NCBI GenBank assembly: GCA_045652765.1 | Contig: JAZOLG010000006.1 | Coordinates: forward strand, 1-15,417 | Origin: UBA1231 sp045652765 | Lineage (GTDB): Bacteria > Bacillota_I > Bacilli_A > ML615J-28 > CAG-313 | Length of the DNA stretch: 15,417 bases | Reading direction: 5' to 3' | Part shown: positions 5,522 to 13,885 of the stretch, one piece after another | How the letters are laid out: the number at the start of each line of letters is the position of its first letter | Numbering within the stretch: position 1 is the stretch's first letter | Translations under genes and position numbers: made by a program | Notes under the pieces: generated by a model | The model's input: only the letters and a program-made list of their open reading frames with translations | The model's database searches: none | Told to the model about the DNA's origin: nothing

Positions 5522-6505
5522 ATGGCAGATTTTAATAAAGAAAAAGCTTTAGCCGATGCACTAAAGGCTATTGAAAAAGAATATGGTAAAGGCGCAGTAA
5601 TGAAACTTGGCGAAAAAGTCGATGAAAAAATTGAAGTTATTCCTACTGGATCTATTGCGCTTGATGTTGCACTTGGTTTTGGTGGTTATCCTAAAGGACG
5701 TATTATTGAAATATATGGCCCAGAAAGCAGTGGTAAAACAACATTTGCACTGCATGCTATAGCAGAGGCTCAAAAAAAAGGTGGTTATGCAGCTTTTATT
5801 GATGCAGAACATGCTCTAGATCCTACTTATGCTAAAGCTCTTGGAGTGGACATTGATAATTTAATTTTATCACAACCAGATAATGGAGAACAAGCCTTAG
5901 AAATTGTTGAGGCTTTAGTAAGAAGTAATGCTATTGATATTATTGTTGTTGACAGTGTTGCAGCTCTTGTTCCTAAGGCTGAAATTGATGGTGATATGGG
6001 AAGTAGCCATGTTGGACTTCAAGCAAGATTAATGAGTCAAGCAATGCGTAAACTTGCTGGTGCGATTAATAAGACTAAGACAGTTGCGATTTTTATTAAC
6101 CAAATTCGTGAAAAAGTTGGTGTATTATTTGGTAGTCCAGAAACTACATCTGGTGGACGTGCTCTTAAGTTTTACGCAACAATTCGTTTAGATATTCGTC
6201 GTGTTGACCAAATCAAGAGTGGAAGTGATGCTATAGGTAATACAACAAGAATTCGTGTTGTAAAAAATAAAGTTGCTCCACCATTTAAAACTGTTGAAGT
6301 TGACTTGATTTTTGGTAAAGGTGTTTCTCATGAAGGAGAGTTATTAGACATGGCAGCTAATTTAGAAGTTGTACAAAAAAGTGGCGCATGGTTTTCGTAT
6401 AATGGTGAACGCTTAGGTCAAGGAAGAGAAAACGTTAAAGAATTATTAGCTAATAATAAAGAACTTGCAACAGAAATTGAAAATAAAGTTCGTGAAAAGT
6501 TATAA
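5522..6505 (+). CDS. recA: Recombinase RecA
   Basis: RecA forms ATP-dependent filaments on single-stranded DNA, drives homologous strand exchange, and acts as co-protease in the SOS response. Start ATG 5522 (MADFNKEKAL) follows AAAGGAG (5509-5515) at 6 bases. The protein is 327 residues. Walker A GPESSGKTT is at 66-74, Walker B is the IIVVDSVAAL strand, loop L1 is EIDGDMGSSHVG, and loop L2 has FINQIREKVGVLFGSPETTSGG, all intact. The chain stops at NKVREKL, so the acidic C-terminal tail that modulates activity in Escherichia coli and Bacillus RecA is missing. It is the second gene of the pgsA operon with a 1-base gap and ends at a strong bidirectional terminator. No canonical LexA box is seen upstream. 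Confidence 0.98.
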   Translation: MADFNKEKALADALKAIEKEYGKGAVMKLGEKVDEKIEVIPTGSIALDVALGFGGYPKGRIIEIYGPESSGKTTFALHAIAEAQKKGGYAAFIDAEHALDPTYAKALGVDIDNLILSQPDNGEQALEIVEALVRSNAIDIIVVDSVAALVPKAEIDGDMGSSHVGLQARLMSQAMRKLAGAINKTKTVAIFINQIREKVGVLFGSPETTSGGRALKFYATIRLDIRRVDQIKSGSDAIGNTTRIRVVKNKVAPPFKTVEVDLIFGKGVSHEGELLDMAANLEVVQKSGAWFSYNGERLGQGRENVKELLANNKELATEIENKVREKL

Positions 6506-6537
6506 AAAAACATTCAGCCAAATGGCTGAATGTTTTT
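6506..6537. terminator. Bidirectional terminator between recA and pepF
   Basis: Perfect 14-bp stem (6506-6519 with 6524-6537) with an AAAT loop. T-runs occur on both strands, so it serves recA (plus) and the convergent peptidase gene (minus), whose stop codon at 6536-6538 overlaps it. Confidence 0.93.
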
Positions 6538-8227
6538 AATTTAATTTTGTTTTATCAAAATTATCAATCCAATTTTCTAATACCTTCATTGTTTTAGTTA
6601 ATGAACCATTTTCAAATGGATTTTCAAGATTAGCTTCTTTTAATAATTCTAAGAAAGTTTTGCTTCCACCTAACTTACAAAGATGAAAATAATCTTTCCA
6701 AGCATTTTCATGGTTTTCCATGTCTTTTACAAAAAATTGATGGGCACATACTTGTGCAAGTGTATAATCAATATAATAGAAAGGTGAAGAGAAGATATGT
6801 CCTTGACGGAACCACCAACCACCTCTTTCAAGTAAGTCATTTTCATAAACTTTATATGGAGTGTATTTCTTTTCTATTTCACGCCAGACTGCTTTTCTTT
6901 CTTCTTTAGTCATTTCAGGTTTACTATATACTACATGTTGGAATTCATCAACAGTTACACCATACGGTAAGAATGTTATAGAATCAGTAAGATGAGCATA
7001 AATGCGCTTATCTACATCATCAAAGAATAAATTCATCCATGGATAAGTAAAGAATTCCATGCTCATTGAGTGAATTTCACAAGATTCCATAGTTGGCCAT
7101 AAATAATTAGGTAAGATTGCATCACGACTTGAATATACTTGGAAGGCATGACCAGCTTCATGTGTCAAAACATCAATATCGCCAGCTGTATTATTAAAAT
7201 TAGAGAAAATAAAAGGAGAACGCCATTTTGGAATATAAGTACAATATCCACCACCAGCTTTTCCTTTTTTGCTGTCTAAGTCAAATAATTCATGTTCGAC
7301 CATAAAATCAAAGAACTCTCCAGTTTCTTTGCTTAATTCGTGGTACATTTTTTTTGCGTTATTGATTTTATCTTGCGTTGTTCCAATTGGCATTGGATTT
7401 CCATTAAGATAGGTTAATCCTAAATCATAACTTTTTGGATTAGGAATATTAGTTCTTTGAGCTTGAAGATCATAAATTTTACAGGCTAGAGGTACAACGT
7501 GTTTTAGAATTTGATTACGATAAGCTTCTACCATGGTACTGTTATAATCAGTTCTACCCATACGATAATAACCTAACTCAACAAAGTTTTCGAAACCTAG
7601 TTTTTTAGCAATTGTTGTTCTTACTTTAACAAGTTCATCGTAAATTTCATCGAATTCTTGTTCGTGTTCTTGATAAAAACCACATACTGCTTCTTCCGCT
7701 TTTTTTCTTATATTGCGGTCTTTATCTTGTAGATAGATAGAAAGACCTGGAAGTGGTAAAACTTTACCATCAAATTCAATTTGTGCAGATGCTTTTAATT
7801 TGTCATATTTCGTAGTTAATTTGTTTTCTAGTTGTAAATCTTCAATTATTTCTGGTTTGAAAGTTTTTAGTTCCATTTCAATTTCTTTGAATAATTTTGA
7901 ACCATATTTTTCAACTAATTGTTCTCTAAAATTAGAATTATAAATAGCTAAATTAAAATTTTGAAAATATTCAGAAAGCTCAGGCCCAATTGTATCGAAA
8001 AATTCTTGTTCTTTTTCGTAAAACTCATCTTGAGTATCAATAGAATTTCTAATTGATACAAGTGTTGCCATAGAACCAAACTCGTTATCTAATTTGATAA
8101 AATCTTGAATCGTCTTATCGACTTCTTCAAAAGATTTGGCATTGTTAAGTTGTTCAGTCAATTGAATAATTTCATTTTTTGTTTCGTCCACGTTTGGTCT
8201 AACGTATTTATACTCACTAAATTTCAT
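6536..8227 (-). CDS. M3 family oligoendopeptidase (PepF-like)
   Basis: This is a cytoplasmic zinc metallopeptidase that degrades oligopeptides, about 563 residues, the usual size for the shorter PepF-like M3 group. The zinc motif HEAGH is at about 356-360 (context DVLTHEAGHAFQVY), and the third ligand Glu is about 24 residues later in ESCEIHSMSMEFF. The C-terminal part has the family stretch RGGWWFRQGHIFSSPFYYID, containing the conserved His/Tyr substrate-binding region. The start is set at ATG 8227-8225: on the minus strand CGAGGTGA lies 4 bases upstream, and MKFSEYKYVRPN is the usual N-terminus. An in-frame ATG 27 bases earlier lacks such a site. It is monocistronic with its own promoter (8245-8273). 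No frame damage is seen. Confidence 0.94.
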   Translation of the reverse strand: MKFSEYKYVRPNVDETKNEIIQLTEQLNNAKSFEEVDKTIQDFIKLDNEFGSMATLVSIRNSIDTQDEFYEKEQEFFDTIGPELSEYFQNFNLAIYNSNFREQLVEKYGSKLFKEIEMELKTFKPEIIEDLQLENKLTTKYDKLKASAQIEFDGKVLPLPGLSIYLQDKDRNIRKKAEEAVCGFYQEHEQEFDEIYDELVKVRTTIAKKLGFENFVELGYYRMGRTDYNSTMVEAYRNQILKHVVPLACKIYDLQAQRTNIPNPKSYDLGLTYLNGNPMPIGTTQDKINNAKKMYHELSKETGEFFDFMVEHELFDLDSKKGKAGGGYCTYIPKWRSPFIFSNFNNTAGDIDVLTHEAGHAFQVYSSRDAILPNYLWPTMESCEIHSMSMEFFTYPWMNLFFDDVDKRIYAHLTDSITFLPYGVTVDEFQHVVYSKPEMTKEERKAVWREIEKKYTPYKVYENDLLERGGWWFRQGHIFSSPFYYIDYTLAQVCAHQFFVKDMENHENAWKDYFHLCKLGGSKTFLELLKEANLENPFENGSLTKTMKVLENWIDNFDKTKLN

Positions 8228-8244
8228 AAAATCACCTCGATAAT

Positions 8245-8273
8245 AGTATATCAAATGATTACTTTTATTTCAA
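8245..8273 (-). promoter_or_regulatory. Promoter of the M3 peptidase gene
   Basis: On the minus strand: -35 TTGAAA (8273-8268), 17-base spacer, -10 TATACT (8250-8245), about 18 bases upstream of the start codon. It is back-to-back with the ABC operon promoter. Confidence 0.75.
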
Positions 8274-8283
8274 ATAAAAAGTC

Positions 8284-8312
8284 TAGACATTATCATACTT
8301 ATATAGTATAAT
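8284..8312 (+). promoter_or_regulatory. Promoter of the ABC transporter operon
   Basis: -35 TAGACA (8284-8289), 17-base spacer, -10 TATAAT (8307-8312). AAGGAAG (8320-8326) and ATG 8334 follow. Confidence 0.8.
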
Positions 8313-8333
8313 AGTAAAGAAGGAAGTGATGAA

Positions 8334-9104
8334 ATGTCAGTTATAGTTAAGAATATAAAAAAGACTTTTACTTTATCAAAAAAACAAATGAGAATTAATA
8401 AGACAACTTCTAAACAAAAAGTTGCAGTTAACGGCATATCATTTGAAGCAATGAAAGGAGAAGTATTTGGACTACTTGGACCAAATGGTGCCGGTAAAAC
8501 AACTACTCTAAGATGTATTTCAACTTTAATTAAACCTGATGAAGGGGAAATAGTTGTAAATGGTATTTCAAATGTTGATGAAATTAATTGTAAAAAGAAT
8601 ATTGGATTTTTGACTAATGAAATAAGAATTGAAGAACAAATGACACCTAATTATGCAATGCATTATTTTGGCCGTTTTTATAATATGAGTTATGAACAAA
8701 TAGAAAAACGCAAAGAAGAACTATTTTCTATTTTTGGTGTCGATAAATTTCAAGAAGTAAAAATTGGAGATTTATCAACTGGTATGAAACAAAAAGTATC
8801 GATAGTTGTTTCATTAATTCATGATCCACAAATAATTATTTTTGATGAACCAACTAATGGACTAGATGTTTTGACAGCAAAAGTAGTAACTGATTATTTA
8901 GAAAAATTAGCAAATGATGGCAAAACGGTGATTATAAGTACGCATATTATGTCTTTAGCTGCAAAACTTTGTGATAGAGTTGCGATTATTATTGATGGAC
9001 AAATAGTTATTAATGATACGCTTGATAATATTTATCAACTATATAATTCTAATGATTTAGAAGACATTTTTTTTGAACTTTATAAAGAGAAAATAGGTGA
9101 ATAA
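8334..9104 (+). CDS. ABC transporter ATP-binding protein (NatA-like)
   Basis: Nucleotide-binding subunit of an ABC-2 type exporter, 256 residues, cytoplasmic. Walker A GPNGAGKTTT is at 49-58, the signature is a variant LSTGMKQK (147-154), Walker B plus catalytic Glu is IIIFDEP (167-173), the D-loop region is NGLDVL, and the switch His is H204 in STHIM. It resembles NatA of the NatAB sodium exporter, including the short 'GFLTNEIRI' Q-loop region, but closely related ATPases export antibiotics or lipids, so the substrate is open. An insertion of about 15 basic residues (about 14-30) lies between the first strand and the 'AVNGISFEA' strand. AAGGAAG is 7 bases before ATG 8334. The permease gene starts one base after its stop. 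Confidence 0.92.
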   Translation: MSVIVKNIKKTFTLSKKQMRINKTTSKQKVAVNGISFEAMKGEVFGLLGPNGAGKTTTLRCISTLIKPDEGEIVVNGISNVDEINCKKNIGFLTNEIRIEEQMTPNYAMHYFGRFYNMSYEQIEKRKEELFSIFGVDKFQEVKIGDLSTGMKQKVSIVVSLIHDPQIIIFDEPTNGLDVLTAKVVTDYLEKLANDGKTVIISTHIMSLAAKLCDRVAIIIDGQIVINDTLDNIYQLYNSNDLEDIFFELYKEKIGE

Positions 9105-9105
9105 T

Positions 9106-10290
9106 ATGCTAGGTTGCTTTAATATTGTTAGAAAAGAATTAGATAAAATCTTTAAAAGCCCTAGATTAATTTTTTCAACGTTTATTTTACCAGGACTTTT
9201 AATATTTTTAATATATAGTGTAATGGGTACAAGTTTTACAACAATATCCGAGGAAGAACCTTCAATTGTTTATGTAAATGAAAGTGTTGAATCTTTTCAA
9301 AACGCCTATGATATGATGTCAAATTTAAATATGCGACTTGTTAAGTCAGATAATATAGAACTTGAACAAGTGAAACAAGATATTCAAAATGGTAAATATT
9401 TTGTATATATCAATTTTGAAAGTAATTTCGATCAGAAAGTTAAAGAATACATTGCTGGTACAAGAGAATCTTCACCAAGTATTCAAATTATTTATGATGA
9501 AACAAGTATGGAATCAAGTACAGCTTATAGCAAAATAATGTCAATTATTGAAGTTATGCGTGCATCGATAACTGAAGAAAATAAACTACCGATTAATTTT
9601 ATTAGTTTGGTACCAGTGAATATTGCTACTGAAGAAGAAATGTCCACCCAAATTTTCGCTATGCTTATGCCAATGATGATAATAATTTTCATATTTGCAG
9701 GAGGAATTGCAGTTGGTGCAGATACAATTGCAGGGGAAAAAGAAAGAGGAACAATTGCAACATTATTAATGACACCAATAAATAAGAATCAAATAGTATT
9801 GGGCAAGATAATTTCGACGGTTATTATTACTATTCTTTCAGGAATTGCATCATTTATTGGTCTTGCAGCATCACTTCCTAATATGGGAGATATGTATGGT
9901 ACTGTTCAAAATATTAATTATAATTTATTGACATATTTTGAATTATTTATTTTAATATTGATGGTCTCATTAATTGCTAGTAGTATTTTCTTGCTTGCAT
10001 CAACTCTAGCTAAATCTACGAAAGAAGCTACAACTTATGCTATGCCAGCCTATATAATCGCAATGGTGGTTAGTATGATGACAATTTTTGATACTTCAAT
10101 GCCAACTAGTATAATTCCTTATTGTATTCCTCTTTACAATTTAACAATAGGTATTAAAGGGATTTTGTTGAATCAAATTAATTCGCTACAATTACTTTTA
10201 ATTTGTTCATCGACAATTATTTGTTTTGCATTAATCACATTACTTGTGACAAAATTATTTAAAAGTGAAAAACTTATGTTTTCAAAATAA
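9106..10290 (+). CDS. ABC-2 type transporter permease (NatB-like)
   Basis: Membrane subunit partnering the preceding ATPase, 394 residues. A cytoplasmic N-terminus with 'RKELDKIFKSPR' precedes helix 1 (about 20-40). A large extracytoplasmic loop (about 41-185) follows, then about five or six helices from 188 to 382. The ABC-2 motif AGEKERGTIATLLMTPI after the second helix is the typical coupling segment of NatB/YhaP-like exporters. The start is ATG 9106, with AGGTGA (9095-9100) 5 bases upstream; an upstream in-frame GTG lies inside that site. It overlaps nothing and sits one base after the ATPase stop, so translation is probably coupled. The exported substrate is unknown; Na+ as in NatAB is one possibility. 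No regulator gene is adjacent. Confidence 0.9.
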   Translation: MLGCFNIVRKELDKIFKSPRLIFSTFILPGLLIFLIYSVMGTSFTTISEEEPSIVYVNESVESFQNAYDMMSNLNMRLVKSDNIELEQVKQDIQNGKYFVYINFESNFDQKVKEYIAGTRESSPSIQIIYDETSMESSTAYSKIMSIIEVMRASITEENKLPINFISLVPVNIATEEEMSTQIFAMLMPMMIIIFIFAGGIAVGADTIAGEKERGTIATLLMTPINKNQIVLGKIISTVIITILSGIASFIGLAASLPNMGDMYGTVQNINYNLLTYFELFILILMVSLIASSIFLLASTLAKSTKEATTYAMPAYIIAMVVSMMTIFDTSMPTSIIPYCIPLYNLTIGIKGILLNQINSLQLLLICSSTIICFALITLLVTKLFKSEKLMFSK

Positions 10291-10318
10291 AAAATATCCA
10301 GTATTTACTGGATATTTT
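10291..10318. terminator. Bidirectional terminator between the ABC permease gene and ispH
   Basis: AAAATATCCAGTA (10291-10303) pairs with TACTGGATATTTT (10306-10318). A/T runs flank both sides. The right arm encodes the last codons of ispH, whose stop at 10307-10305 lies at the loop. Confidence 0.85.
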
Positions 10319-11153
10319 CTTTTATGTATTCGATAATTTCATTAATTACACTATTTGGAGTTGATGTACCACTTGTAATTAAAAGATTAATAGTATTGGA
10401 AAAATCAATCTTTTTTACACATTCAACATTATCTACAAAATGGTAGTTATTTGTGTAACTTTTCGCTAGTTCAGCAAGTTTTTTAGAATTATTACTTTTG
10501 TTGTCTCCTATAATTAACCATTTATCAAATGCACTATGGTATTGTTCTAAATGGTTGATAAGCTCTAATTGTCTTTCTTTAGTTGCAGGGCAAATAATTG
10601 TGTCAATTAAAGCGTTTGGATACATTTTAGATAATGCTTTTGTGCAATCTTCAATGTCTTTAATTGACATAGTTGTTTGATTAGTTAAAACTAATTTTTG
10701 ATTAGCTAAATTTAATTTTTTAATGTCTTCTACATTTTCAACCAAAGTAATGTATTCTAGTATTCCGTTACTTTCCTGATGATTATGTTTTCCTATGTAT
10801 ATAACATTATAACCATTTTTTGCATAATTAATAATTTTATTGTTGTTATTTAATACGATAGGACAAGTTGTTTCTATTAAAAGATTATTCTTGATGATTT
10901 GTTTTTTTAAACTTTGACTAATACCATGAGCTGTTGAAATAAAAGTAGCGTTCTTGTATTTTTCAATCTCATTTTTGTCGTTTAGCATTTGAAAACCATC
11001 ATTTAATAATTCTTGATTAACAACATCATTATGTACTAAAGGACCTAGTAAAATCCAGGGTGAATTATAACTATATTTTGATTGTTTTGTGATAGATATA
11101 GAACGATCTACTCCATAACAAAAACCTATTTTTTTCATTGTTATTATATTCAT
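10305..11153 (-). CDS. ispH: 4-hydroxy-3-methylbut-2-enyl diphosphate reductase
   Basis: IspH performs the last step of the MEP pathway, reducing HMBPP to isopentenyl and dimethylallyl diphosphate with a 4Fe-4S cluster. Length is 282 residues, normal for the family. The three cluster cysteines are present: Cys12 (GFCYGV), Cys97 (TTCPIV) and Cys188 (ICPATKERQ). Substrate-site residues are kept: His41 (GPLVHN), His76 (STAHGIS), and His125 with Glu127 in KHNHQESNG. That last block is divergent, since the family usually has HPE rather than HQE, and 'STAHG' replaces the common 'R-A/S-HG'. The start ATG 11153 is supported by AGGAG nine bases upstream. It is monocistronic, convergent with the ABC operon and divergent from efp. 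Probably functional despite the divergence. Confidence 0.93.
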   Translation of the reverse strand: MNIITMKKIGFCYGVDRSISITKQSKYSYNSPWILLGPLVHNDVVNQELLNDGFQMLNDKNEIEKYKNATFISTAHGISQSLKKQIIKNNLLIETTCPIVLNNNNKIINYAKNGYNVIYIGKHNHQESNGILEYITLVENVEDIKKLNLANQKLVLTNQTTMSIKDIEDCTKALSKMYPNALIDTIICPATKERQLELINHLEQYHSAFDKWLIIGDNKSNNSKKLAELAKSYTNNYHFVDNVECVKKIDFSNTINLLITSGTSTPNSVINEIIEYIKENIQ

Positions 11154-11228
11154 TATGACAAACTCCTATCTATACTACTATATTATACACTAAAATATTG
11201 AAAATTGATAAGAAAGTTGCAACATTTC

Positions 11229-11257
11229 TTGAAAAATAATATAAAATAATGTATAAT
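11229..11257 (+). promoter_or_regulatory. efp promoter
   Basis: -35 TTGAAA (11229-11234), 17-base spacer, -10 TATAAT (11252-11257). Transcription would start near 11264, about 34 bases before the efp ATG. Confidence 0.8.
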
Positions 11258-11297
11258 AAGTATGATTTATAAAATATATGAAAGGAATTTAATAAAA

Positions 11298-11855
11298 ATG
11301 ATTACTACTGCTGATTTTAAAACTGGTATGACTATTATTTATAATGGTGATCCATGTGTTATTTTAGATTTCCAACACGTTAAACCTGGTAAAGGTGCTG
11401 CGTTTGTTAGAACTAAACTTCGTAACTTTAGAACTGGTGCAAACATTGAATATTCATTTAATGCTGGTGTTAAAGTAGAACAAGCGATGATTGAAAAACG
11501 TAAAATGCAATATTCATACAATAGTGGAGACACTTATTGTTTTATGGATATGGAAACTTGGGAACAATTAGATATTCCTGCTGAAAGAATGAAATGGGAA
11601 GCTAATTTCTTATTAGAAGGTGCAGAAATCGAAATCGTTATGTACGGTTCAGAAGTTTTAGGAATTAACATTCCAGAAAAAATTGTTTTAGAAGTAACTG
11701 AAAGTAGTCCAGCTGTTGCGGGAAATACTGCTACTAACGCATTAAAAGAAGTTACATTAGAAACTGGCTTCAAAGTAAAAGTTCCTATGTTTATCGAACA
11801 AGGTGACAAAATCATTGTTACTACATTTGATGGTAAATATTCTTCAAGAGCTTAA
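11298..11855 (+). CDS. efp: Elongation factor P
   Basis: EF-P enters the ribosome E-site and rescues ribosomes stalled on polyproline stretches. Length is 185 residues, exactly the usual size. The order is a KOW-like N-terminal domain with HVKPGKGAAFVRTKLRN, then two OB-fold domains ending FIEQGDKIIVTTFDGKYSSRA. The modified lysine position is Lys32 in PGKG, the same residue that carries 5-aminopentanol in Bacillus subtilis; no modification gene is in this window. The start is ATG 11298 (MITTADFKTG, the family N-terminus), with AAAGGA at 11281-11286; an ATG at 11262 would add an unrelated extension and lies at the predicted transcription start. Single gene with its own promoter and terminator. 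Confidence 0.97.
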   Translation: MITTADFKTGMTIIYNGDPCVILDFQHVKPGKGAAFVRTKLRNFRTGANIEYSFNAGVKVEQAMIEKRKMQYSYNSGDTYCFMDMETWEQLDIPAERMKWEANFLLEGAEIEIVMYGSEVLGINIPEKIVLEVTESSPAVAGNTATNALKEVTLETGFKVKVPMFIEQGDKIIVTTFDGKYSSRA

Positions 11856-11861
11856 CAATTA

Positions 11862-11888
11862 AAAAAAGTCAGTTTTACTGACTTTTTT
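11862..11888 (+). terminator. Rho-independent terminator of efp
   Basis: AAAAAAGTCAGT (11862-11873), TTT loop, ACTGACTTTTTT (11877-11888). Perfect stem ending in T6. No separate promoter for the next gene is obvious, since only 23 bases lie between this hairpin and its ATG, so that gene may depend on readthrough. Confidence 0.9.
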
Positions 11889-11911
11889 ATTTATAGGAAA
11901 GAGAGACAATT

Positions 11912-13873
11912 ATGAAAAAATTATTTATATCTACTCTAGTTTTTTGTATGACTCTAGTTTCAAGTTTATTTTTTATAAAGGTTAATGGATTTGAACCTGT
12001 TGCATCTACTGTTGTTGGTGAATCATTATACCAACCTGGTGAAACAGTTGAAACAAATTATTTAGATGGTAAATTAGTACACAACAAGTATATCAGTTAT
12101 AGTAGTTCAGGATTAGAAGGATTTAATGCTGCCGGATCTGGTGGAGGTGGACTAAATGTACCTGACCAACTTTATCCACAATCTGTAAATGTACTTGAAA
12201 TCCCAGCCGATACTTCTGCTAAAGTTGTTAACTGGACTTATCAAACTAATTATGGATGGGCACTAGCTACTGTAGAACAAATCGCTACGAATTTTGAGCA
12301 ATATAATCCTGGTTGGAAAGTTGTAGCTGCAATTAATGCTGATTTCTTTGATATTAGTTCAACAAAAGCTTTACCACTTACAACAAGTGGAGTATTTTCT
12401 TCAAATGGCAAAGTATATAAGACATCATCATCTAGTTCAACGGCTATTGGTTTTACTAACAATGGTACTAATAACACATTAGTTGGTAATAAAACTATTG
12501 AGGTTTCATCAATATATACACTTCGTGTATATAATTCTCAAAATCAATTAATGAATGAATTTAAGATTGACAATGTTAATCCAACAGAAATGAGTGCTGG
12601 ATTATCATTATATTATTCTTATCCTATTTTTGGTAAAGATGATTTAGGATTACAAACTCGTGTTACTGTTCCATCTACATTACCAAGTGGTGGATTGATT
12701 TGTAATTATCCTACTCACTGTATACCTATGGATGAAAATGGTTTTTATGGTGAAGGGCAATTAACTGCATCTGGTGAAGTAGAATTAAATAAAGAACGTT
12801 TTGGTATTTTTTCATCAGATAATAATGTAAATCAAGCAATTTTAGCAGGCGCTTATGTAACAATTCAAAGAGATATTGTTGGTGCTTATGCTGACTGTAA
12901 TCAAATTGTTGGTTGTGGTGTTCCACTTGTATTAGAGGGAAAAGGTGTTATTCATAATGATAAAAATCGACATCCAAGAACAATGGTTGGAGTAAGAGAA
13001 GATGGTACACTTTTATTTGTAACTGTTGACGGAAGACAACCAGAAATTAATATGTACGGTATGACTTATGATGAACAAGGTGCATTAATGGAACACTTAA
13101 ATGCAGTTGAGGCATATAATCTTGATGGTGGTGGATCAACAACAATGTTAATTAGAGATGGAAAAGAATTCCGTGTTCTTAATAGTCCATCTGATGGAAA
13201 CGCAAGACGTGATGCAAATGCATTATTAGTTGTAATTCCTGATGCAGCAATTAAGGTTACTGATGTAAAAGATAATAATGTAACGCTTGAATTACCTAAA
13301 CTTGGTTCTGATGTTAATGTTAAAGATTATTATGTTAAAGTAAATGGAGAAACTTATAGTATTAATGATAAACTTGTTGTTTCAAATCTTTTACCTAAAA
13401 CAGAATATGTTGTTGAATTTGGTTATAAAATTGTATATGATGGATCTGAAAGAACAGTCATTGGAGATCCAATTACTATTAAAACAGGTAATACAATTCC
13501 AACATTGCCAGATTTTACATATAAATATGAAAATAATGTATTAACAATAAATTATACTTTTAATGATCCGGATAAAGCAATCGGATTTGCAACATTATTT
13601 GTTGGTAATAAAAATTATGATTTAGATTTAGAACAAAATCAAATCGTTATTAACAATGTTTCTTCATTTAAAGCTGAAGATGCAAGTGTTGTTGTAATGT
13701 ATGAATTAAATTCTAGTTCAGCTGGTTCTCAAACTGTTAAATATAGTACTCCTGCTGAGTTTGTTGAACATGTTGATGAACCAAAAGGTTCTAAATGTTC
13801 TTCAGGAGCTTATTTTGCTTCAATAGTATTATTAATATCATTATGTGGAGTTGTAATAAATAAAAGAAAATAA
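11912..13873 (+). CDS. Surface-anchored phosphodiester glycosidase (NAGPA domain)
   Basis: The gene encodes 653 residues; AAGAGAGA precedes ATG 11912. A signal peptide (MKK, helix about 4-24, likely cleavage after VNG 26) directs export. The catalytic NAGPA (formerly DUF2233) domain spans about 90-445, with AINADFFDIS (140-149), HPRTMVGVREDG (354-365), AYNLDGGGSTTM (401-412) and a closing NARRDANALLVVIP. Relatives hydrolyse sugar phosphodiesters, such as uncovering of mannose 6-phosphate in animals or wall-linked phosphodiesters in bacteria; the substrate here is unknown. Two beta-rich, fibronectin-III-like modules follow (about 447-525 and 530-612). The C-terminus is Lys-Cys-Ser-Ser-Gly (628-632), one membrane helix (633-650) and KRK, so the enzyme is held outside on the membrane or processed there. 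There is no LPXTG. It is likely co-transcribed with the aminotransferase 12 bases downstream. Confidence 0.88.
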   Translation: MKKLFISTLVFCMTLVSSLFFIKVNGFEPVASTVVGESLYQPGETVETNYLDGKLVHNKYISYSSSGLEGFNAAGSGGGGLNVPDQLYPQSVNVLEIPADTSAKVVNWTYQTNYGWALATVEQIATNFEQYNPGWKVVAAINADFFDISSTKALPLTTSGVFSSNGKVYKTSSSSSTAIGFTNNGTNNTLVGNKTIEVSSIYTLRVYNSQNQLMNEFKIDNVNPTEMSAGLSLYYSYPIFGKDDLGLQTRVTVPSTLPSGGLICNYPTHCIPMDENGFYGEGQLTASGEVELNKERFGIFSSDNNVNQAILAGAYVTIQRDIVGAYADCNQIVGCGVPLVLEGKGVIHNDKNRHPRTMVGVREDGTLLFVTVDGRQPEINMYGMTYDEQGALMEHLNAVEAYNLDGGGSTTMLIRDGKEFRVLNSPSDGNARRDANALLVVIPDAAIKVTDVKDNNVTLELPKLGSDVNVKDYYVKVNGETYSINDKLVVSNLLPKTEYVVEFGYKIVYDGSERTVIGDPITIKTGNTIPTLPDFTYKYENNVLTINYTFNDPDKAIGFATLFVGNKNYDLDLEQNQIVINNVSSFKAEDASVVVMYELNSSSAGSQTVKYSTPAEFVEHVDEPKGSKCSSGAYFASIVLLISLCGVVINKRK

Positions 13874-13885
13874 TGGAGGTCAAAA

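Noticed and set aside
12250..12926. Minus-strand frames inside the glycosidase gene
   Set aside because: They are antisense to an intact, motif-bearing coding sequence; no signals of their own.
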